From G965233625 sp965233625 (GTDB lineage: Bacteria > Planctomycetota > Planctomycetia > Pirellulales > Pirellulaceae), in assembly GCA_965233625.1 (NCBI GenBank), contig OZ247499.1, positions 7,440,001 to 7,504,000 on the forward strand: a stretch of DNA of 64,000 bases. The letters run 5' to 3'. The notes under the pieces were generated by a model, which was not told where the DNA came from, did no database searches, and was given only the letters and a program-made list of their open reading frames with translations. Below are positions 59,819 to 64,000 of this stretch, piece by piece (the stretch's first letter is position 1; each line of letters opens with the position of its first letter). A program made the translations under genes and the position numbers.

Positions 59819-61906
59819 TTACTCTGCGGCCACGTAACAGCAAAGTGTGTGGTGTGGCAGCATCAGCCGGCCGGACGGAGCCGGTGGCGGGCCGTCCAGA
59901 TCCGGGTGAATATCATCCGGCGATTTGCGGGCGGTGTTGATGAACAGCCGCCATTTTACGCCTTTCGCAACGGGCGGCAGAATAAACTCGCGGCCGACGG
60001 TCGTGGCGTTGACCAGGATCATCACGTTGCGGCCTTTCCCTTCCGGGTCGGCGGCAGCATCGGGGGCCTTCAGCAGGCAGGTCATCGTCAGGTCAGAGCC
60101 GCCCCATTCGACCGCCGTTCCCAGCGAACTGTACCAGCTTACGTCTGGAAGCGTGTCGTCGCTGCGTGCTTCGCCGGTGAGGAAGTCTTCCCGCCGGACG
60201 GTCGGCTGCTCACGGCGGAACTGAATAATGGCCTGGGTGAACCGCAACAGGTCTTCGTTCTTTTCGACCAGTTTCCAGTCGAACCACGAGATCTCGTTGT
60301 CCTGGCAGTAAGCATTGTTGTTACCGCCTTGTGTACGGCGGATCTCGTCCCCGGAGACCATCATCGGCACACCCTGACTGAGCATCAGCGTGGCCAGCAT
60401 GTTTTTGATCTGCCGTAGGCGGAGTTCATCAATGTACTTGCGACGTGTCGGACCTTCGACGCCGTAGTTGTCGCTTAAGTTGTTGTTGTCGCCGTCGCGG
60501 TTATCTTCACCGTTGGCCATGTTGTGCTTCTCACGGTAGCTGACCAGATCGTTCAGCGGAAAGCCATCGTGCGAAGTGATGAAGTTAATACTGCAATACG
60601 GCGCCCGGCCTTTGCCCTGATAAAGGTCGCTGCTACCGGCCAGACGCGTCGTGAAGGCGCCAAGCAGGCCAGGATCGCCGCGCCAGAACTGGCGGATATC
60701 GTCGCGGAACCGGCCGTTCCATTCCGCCCAGCGTAGATCGCCGCCGAACGAACCTACCTGATAAGCGCCCGCGGCGTCCCAGGCTTCGGCAATGATTTTG
60801 GTGTCTGCCAGCATCGGGTCTTCAGCGATGGCTTCAACGACGGGCGTGTTCGACATCAGGTGCCCGTTACGGTCGCGGCTGAGGATAGAAGCCAGGTCAA
60901 AGCGGAAACCGTCCACATGGTAGTTGTGCACCCAATGCCGCAGGCAATGGAAGATCATCTCACGGACAATCGGATGGTTACCGTTAACCGTGTTACCGCA
61001 GCCGGAATAGTTTTTGTAGTAGCGGCGGTGATCTTCCAGCATGTAATAGACCTGGTTCTCTAGCCCTTTGAAGCTGAGAGCGGGTCCGTTTTCGTTACCT
61101 TCGCAGGTGTGGTTGAAAACGACGTCCAGGATCACTTCGATGCCGGCCTGATGCAGCGCCTTGACCATCTGCTTGAATTCCACCACATGGGCGCCCGGTT
61201 CATCGCTCGAAGCGTAGCCCCGGTGGGGTGCAAAGAAAGCAAGCGGATCGTAGCCCCAGTAGTTGCCGCGTTCTTCGGGCTCTCCGTTGATGTCCAGACA
61301 CGGGAAGTCGTGCACCGGCATCAGCTCCACGGCGGTAACGCCCAGAGACTTCAAATACGGGATCTTTTCGATCACACCCAGATAAGTGCCGGGGTGCTCT
61401 ACACCGCTGCTCTTGTGTTTGGTGAAGCCGCGGACGTGCATCTCGTAGATGATGGTTTCAGACAGCGGACGCCGCAGATGCCGGTCGCCTTGCCAGTCAA
61501 AATAGTCGTCAATGACGACGGACCGTGGCGGCCGGATCACACCATCGGTGTGTTTCTGAAAGGTGCCGGCCAACGCTTTGGAGTACGGATCGACCAGTCG
61601 TGCCTGACTGTTGAACAACTGGCCGTTATCGGGATCGTACGGGCCGTCGGCCTGCAGGTGGTAAAGTTGCCCGGGGCCAATGCCAGGCACGAAGATGCTC
61701 CAGACATCGCCCCACCTATCGGTTTCAGGATGAAACTCGATAATCTCATCGGGCTCGGTGTCTTTAACGTCGGCGTACAGCAGCAGACGCATTCCGGTTG
61801 CGCTGCGGCTGAAGATCGAAAACTGCACGCCGCCATCGTGTAGGATGGCGCCGTATGGCAGTGAATGATGAAATTGAAGGGCGGGGTGCGTTTGACGCAT
61901 GAGCAT
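59819..61906 (-). CDS. glgX: Glycogen debranching enzyme GlgX
   Basis: The 695-residue GH13 enzyme is GlgX, an isoamylase-type debranching enzyme that cuts alpha-1,6 branches of glycogen. An N-terminal CBM48-like domain (about 5-110) is followed by the (beta/alpha)8 barrel. The catalytic Asp is in GFRFDLAS, the Glu in IAEAWDAAG and the third acid in SHDGFPLND. The length and order are typical. No other glycogen genes are in the window. Confidence 0.95.
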   Translation of the reverse strand: MLMRQTHPALQFHHSLPYGAILHDGGVQFSIFSRSATGMRLLLYADVKDTEPDEIIEFHPETDRWGDVWSIFVPGIGPGQLYHLQADGPYDPDNGQLFNSQARLVDPYSKALAGTFQKHTDGVIRPPRSVVIDDYFDWQGDRHLRRPLSETIIYEMHVRGFTKHKSSGVEHPGTYLGVIEKIPYLKSLGVTAVELMPVHDFPCLDINGEPEERGNYWGYDPLAFFAPHRGYASSDEPGAHVVEFKQMVKALHQAGIEVILDVVFNHTCEGNENGPALSFKGLENQVYYMLEDHRRYYKNYSGCGNTVNGNHPIVREMIFHCLRHWVHNYHVDGFRFDLASILSRDRNGHLMSNTPVVEAIAEDPMLADTKIIAEAWDAAGAYQVGSFGGDLRWAEWNGRFRDDIRQFWRGDPGLLGAFTTRLAGSSDLYQGKGRAPYCSINFITSHDGFPLNDLVSYREKHNMANGEDNRDGDNNNLSDNYGVEGPTRRKYIDELRLRQIKNMLATLMLSQGVPMMVSGDEIRRTQGGNNNAYCQDNEISWFDWKLVEKNEDLLRFTQAIIQFRREQPTVRREDFLTGEARSDDTLPDVSWYSSLGTAVEWGGSDLTMTCLLKAPDAAADPEGKGRNVMILVNATTVGREFILPPVAKGVKWRLFINTARKSPDDIHPDLDGPPPAPSGRLMLPHHTLCCYVAAE

Positions 61907-62192
61907 GAACAGCCTCGAACAACACTCAGGTAGGTAGTAATGGTGAAGGACACCAAAACCCTACCACCCGCGCCGCATCCAGGCCTGTTTCATAGAGGTT
62001 GTTCCGTGGATTTCTGCAACAATCTCCGCCGTTTGCAAGCCCCAGCTAAAAACAGACGGCTTGCACAGCTATGACTGTGATTGAAACACTATCACCTTTC
62101 CTAATTGTGTCAATCGCAGCATGGCTGCCGGGGCCTACCCGCCTGCAATCTAAATCCTTCAAGCCTCCGGAATTTCTCACAAGCTCTTCCAC

Positions 62193-63101
62193 ATGATGGG
62201 ATTAGGAGAACTTGCCGCACTGGCCACCGCAGCCGCGTGGGCCACCACAAGTCTGCTCTATGGAGCGTCGCGGCTTACCGCATGGCAGCTCAACATTGCC
62301 AAGAATGTGGTCGGTGCCAGCGTGTTCTTCCTGCAGCTTGTGGCGATTGTCTGCATTACTGGAAGGCCGCTCCTGGCGGCGTCGTGGCAGACGGCGGCGT
62401 TGCTCGGTGGCAGCGGGCTGGTGGGCGTGATGCTGGGCGATACCTGTTACTTCCGCAGCATTCAGATTCTCGGCCCGCGCGTGGCGCTGATTGTTTCAAC
62501 CATGGCGCCTGCTTTTGGCGGGCTGCTCGGCTGGATGTGGTACGGCGAAAGCGTTTCGCTGCTCTGCTGGCTGGGTATCCTGGCCACCATCGGCGGCATT
62601 ATTGTCGTGGTGCGCGACCCGGCCGCCGGCAACGAATCGCCGGGGCTGTATCCCGGCAAATTCAGCGCGGGCATCGTATTCGGGCTGTTGTCGGCGTTGT
62701 GCCAGGCCGGCGGCGCGCTGATGTCGAAGGTCGGCATGTCATTGGGCGATGGTTGCCAACCGCTGGAGGCTTCTTTCTACCGCATCGGCGCCTCCGCCCT
62801 GTTGATGGTCATCGCAACTCCGCACCTCGCCATCGCAGCATACCGCGGCGCCATCGAGCCAAAGACACGCCTACGCCTGTTCCCCGCCATCCTCATCGGC
62901 ACCTGGCTTGGCATCTGGCTCAGTCAGATCGCCATCAAGCACGCACCCCTACCCGTCGCCCTAACCCTGATGTCCACTACACCCCTCTTCGCCCTGCTCC
63001 TGCTCCGCATCTTCCAGGCCAGACCCATCACCCCCATCGCCATCTCCGGCGCGGTGCTGGCCGTCGCGGGCGTCGCGCTGACGGTGTTTGCGCAGCATTA
63101 G
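62193..63101 (+). CDS. EamA/DMT-family transporter
   Basis: The 302-residue protein has ten predicted membrane helices in two EamA repeats, as in the drug/metabolite transporter family. The substrate cannot be read from sequence. The start is ATG 62193, with a second ATG next to it at 62196. An overlapping longer frame in another phase is a shadow. It is alone between glgX and the right-edge gene. Confidence 0.88.
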   Translation: MMGLGELAALATAAAWATTSLLYGASRLTAWQLNIAKNVVGASVFFLQLVAIVCITGRPLLAASWQTAALLGGSGLVGVMLGDTCYFRSIQILGPRVALIVSTMAPAFGGLLGWMWYGESVSLLCWLGILATIGGIIVVVRDPAAGNESPGLYPGKFSAGIVFGLLSALCQAGGALMSKVGMSLGDGCQPLEASFYRIGASALLMVIATPHLAIAAYRGAIEPKTRLRLFPAILIGTWLGIWLSQIAIKHAPLPVALTLMSTTPLFALLLLRIFQARPITPIAISGAVLAVAGVALTVFAQH

Positions 63102-63177
63102 CAGCGAACCTTTGCTGGTCGGAGAGGCTGAGCCGAAGTTGTTGACGGTCCAATGTAAAGCACGTCAGAAATTGCGA

Positions 63178-64000
63178 TTATTCTGGGTGACGTGAAAAAT
63201 CAGCTTCGTCCCGTAATGCTTCTTCCATCTGCTGACGCACATCAAGCCGTATGTGTTGGAGGCGTTCTTTGTCAGCGCGAATCTGCCGGGCGGCTTTGCC
63301 GATCTCTGTCCATAAGCGTGATGGGTTCCGTACAGGCGCTATCTGATGCTGGAACTTCTGTTCGCCTTTGGCGATAACCACAGGCGTTGTCAGCAGGTAG
63401 AGAACGCTTAGCAGCGCAGACAGTGCGAGGCAGCTTGTGCCAAAGGGCCTGGACCACACGCAAAGTAAGTTCTTCCAGCTTGCGTGCAATTTGCGGCGGC
63501 GGAATTTGATGCGTAGCAGCGTCGCTGAGAGCAACGCCCACAGGGGTAGGGTTAGGTAATCCCCGTGATACGCGCTGAATTGCATCACGGCCCACCACCA
63601 CTCGGCGGAAGGCCGATAGAGCAGTTCAGCCATGCCAGCATTCAATCCGTCCCATCCGATAGCTGGTATCACGAGATCAAACGGAAACTGGGTGAAAGAT
63701 TTCAGGTGGGGACGCGTTGCCGCCAGGATGGCCGAGAGAATGCTAAACGCAACAACGAGGCTAAGCATCGCGCGGAAACTGAATTTGAAGGCCCTTCGTC
63801 GCAACCACAAGTAGCCGCTACCAATCAACCCTACAACCGGGCTCGCAATCACCAGCATTGTCAGCAACCACGCCTGTGCCGGCGCCGGAATGATTCTGGC
63901 GGGCGCCAAGCCGAAGATTGTAAACGTGATTGCCACCGAAACAGCTAAGGCAGTCAGATTGCCCGCAATGCTGGGCTGCGGTAAACCCGCAGCGTCGCCC
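63178..64000 (-). CDS. Integral membrane protein of unknown function, 5' end outside window
   Basis: I followed the reading frame past the GTG at 63936: it stays open to the right window edge, and the added residues complete a membrane helix, so the true start lies outside. About six membrane helices are visible, followed by a charged C-terminal domain (about 60 residues) with coiled-coil character. No family is recognised. Confidence 0.65.
   Translation of the reverse strand, partial: GDAAGLPQPSIAGNLTALAVSVAITFTIFGLAPARIIPAPAQAWLLTMLVIASPVVGLIGSGYLWLRRRAFKFSFRAMLSLVVAFSILSAILAATRPHLKSFTQFPFDLVIPAIGWDGLNAGMAELLYRPSAEWWWAVMQFSAYHGDYLTLPLWALLSATLLRIKFRRRKLHASWKNLLCVWSRPFGTSCLALSALLSVLYLLTTPVVIAKGEQKFQHQIAPVRNPSRLWTEIGKAARQIRADKERLQHIRLDVRQQMEEALRDEADFSRHPE

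Noticed and set aside
61109..61843. 244-residue frame opposite glgX
   Set aside because: It is antisense to conserved GH13 catalytic motifs, so it is a shadow frame.
62105..63145. 346-residue frame overlapping the EamA gene in another phase
   Set aside because: It is Arg/His-rich without membrane helices or domains, while the overlapping frame is a clear ten-helix transporter.

Overview
The window looks like a chromosomal segment of a planctomycete (class Planctomycetia). The evidence is a DUF1501 protein with a Tat-like leader, exosortase and PEP-CTERM proteins, a trypsin/PDZ protein with an NPCBM-like domain, an oversized TolC-like lipoprotein, WD40 and TPR proteins, and many secreted proteins of no recognised family. 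GC content is moderate to high. There is one tRNA (Lys, CUU). I found no rRNA, CRISPR array, prophage or transposase.

Layout. 1-7025 (minus strand): a left-truncated NAD kinase-like protein, a soluble SPFH protein, a large trypsin/PDZ protein and a membrane-anchored coiled-coil protein. 7407-12227: a TolC-like lipoprotein facing an unknown protein and a TPR lipoprotein. 12431-22733 (plus): a housekeeping block of rpmE, prfA, prmC, yidC, mnmE, a DUF1501 gene, an unknown membrane-anchored protein and tgt. 22774-28178: a WD40 protein, a PhoD-like phosphatase, a TIM-barrel protein, a UbiA prenyltransferase and a TerB-like protein, followed by tRNA-Lys. 28869-45115: a complete Tad/Flp pilus locus in two divergent arms. 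The minus arm runs pilin, second pilin-like protein, tadV, tadE, cpaB, tadG, cpaE, cpaF, tadB, tadC and a sigma-54 activator. The plus arm runs secretin, Gly/Phe-rich lipoprotein and TPR lipoprotein. A Cys/His/Pro-rich secreted protein lies between the arms. 45456-58890: an M48 protease, two PEP-CTERM proteins, a polyprenol-phosphate sugar synthase, exosortase, EpsI, a giant TPR protein, a GT-C-like membrane protein and two unknowns. 58944-64000: a small secreted protein, glgX, an EamA transporter and a right-truncated membrane protein.

The most interesting signal is regulatory. Sigma-54 (-24/-12) promoter-like sequences with exact GG-N10-GC spacing lie upstream of the Flp pilin, both PEP-CTERM genes and the M48 protease, and more weakly upstream of epsI. 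Three of these regions also share an 18-19 bp element, close to GCGCAAAGNTGTAAAGGTG, centred about 157-160 bp upstream of the -12 GC. That is where enhancer sites for sigma-54 activators usually lie. A sigma-54 activator gene with GAFTGA and a Fis-type HTH is the last gene of the pilus locus. I infer one sigma-54 circuit that joins pilus production to exosortase-sorted surface proteins.

Other points of note: a PDZ domain inside YidC; a trypsin-like domain with Thr in place of the catalytic Ser; MnmE with an altered G4 motif and switch II; a second pilin-like protein; and a short duplicated gene tail next to a 26-bp inverted repeat. All calls come from reading the sequence only. No database search was run.
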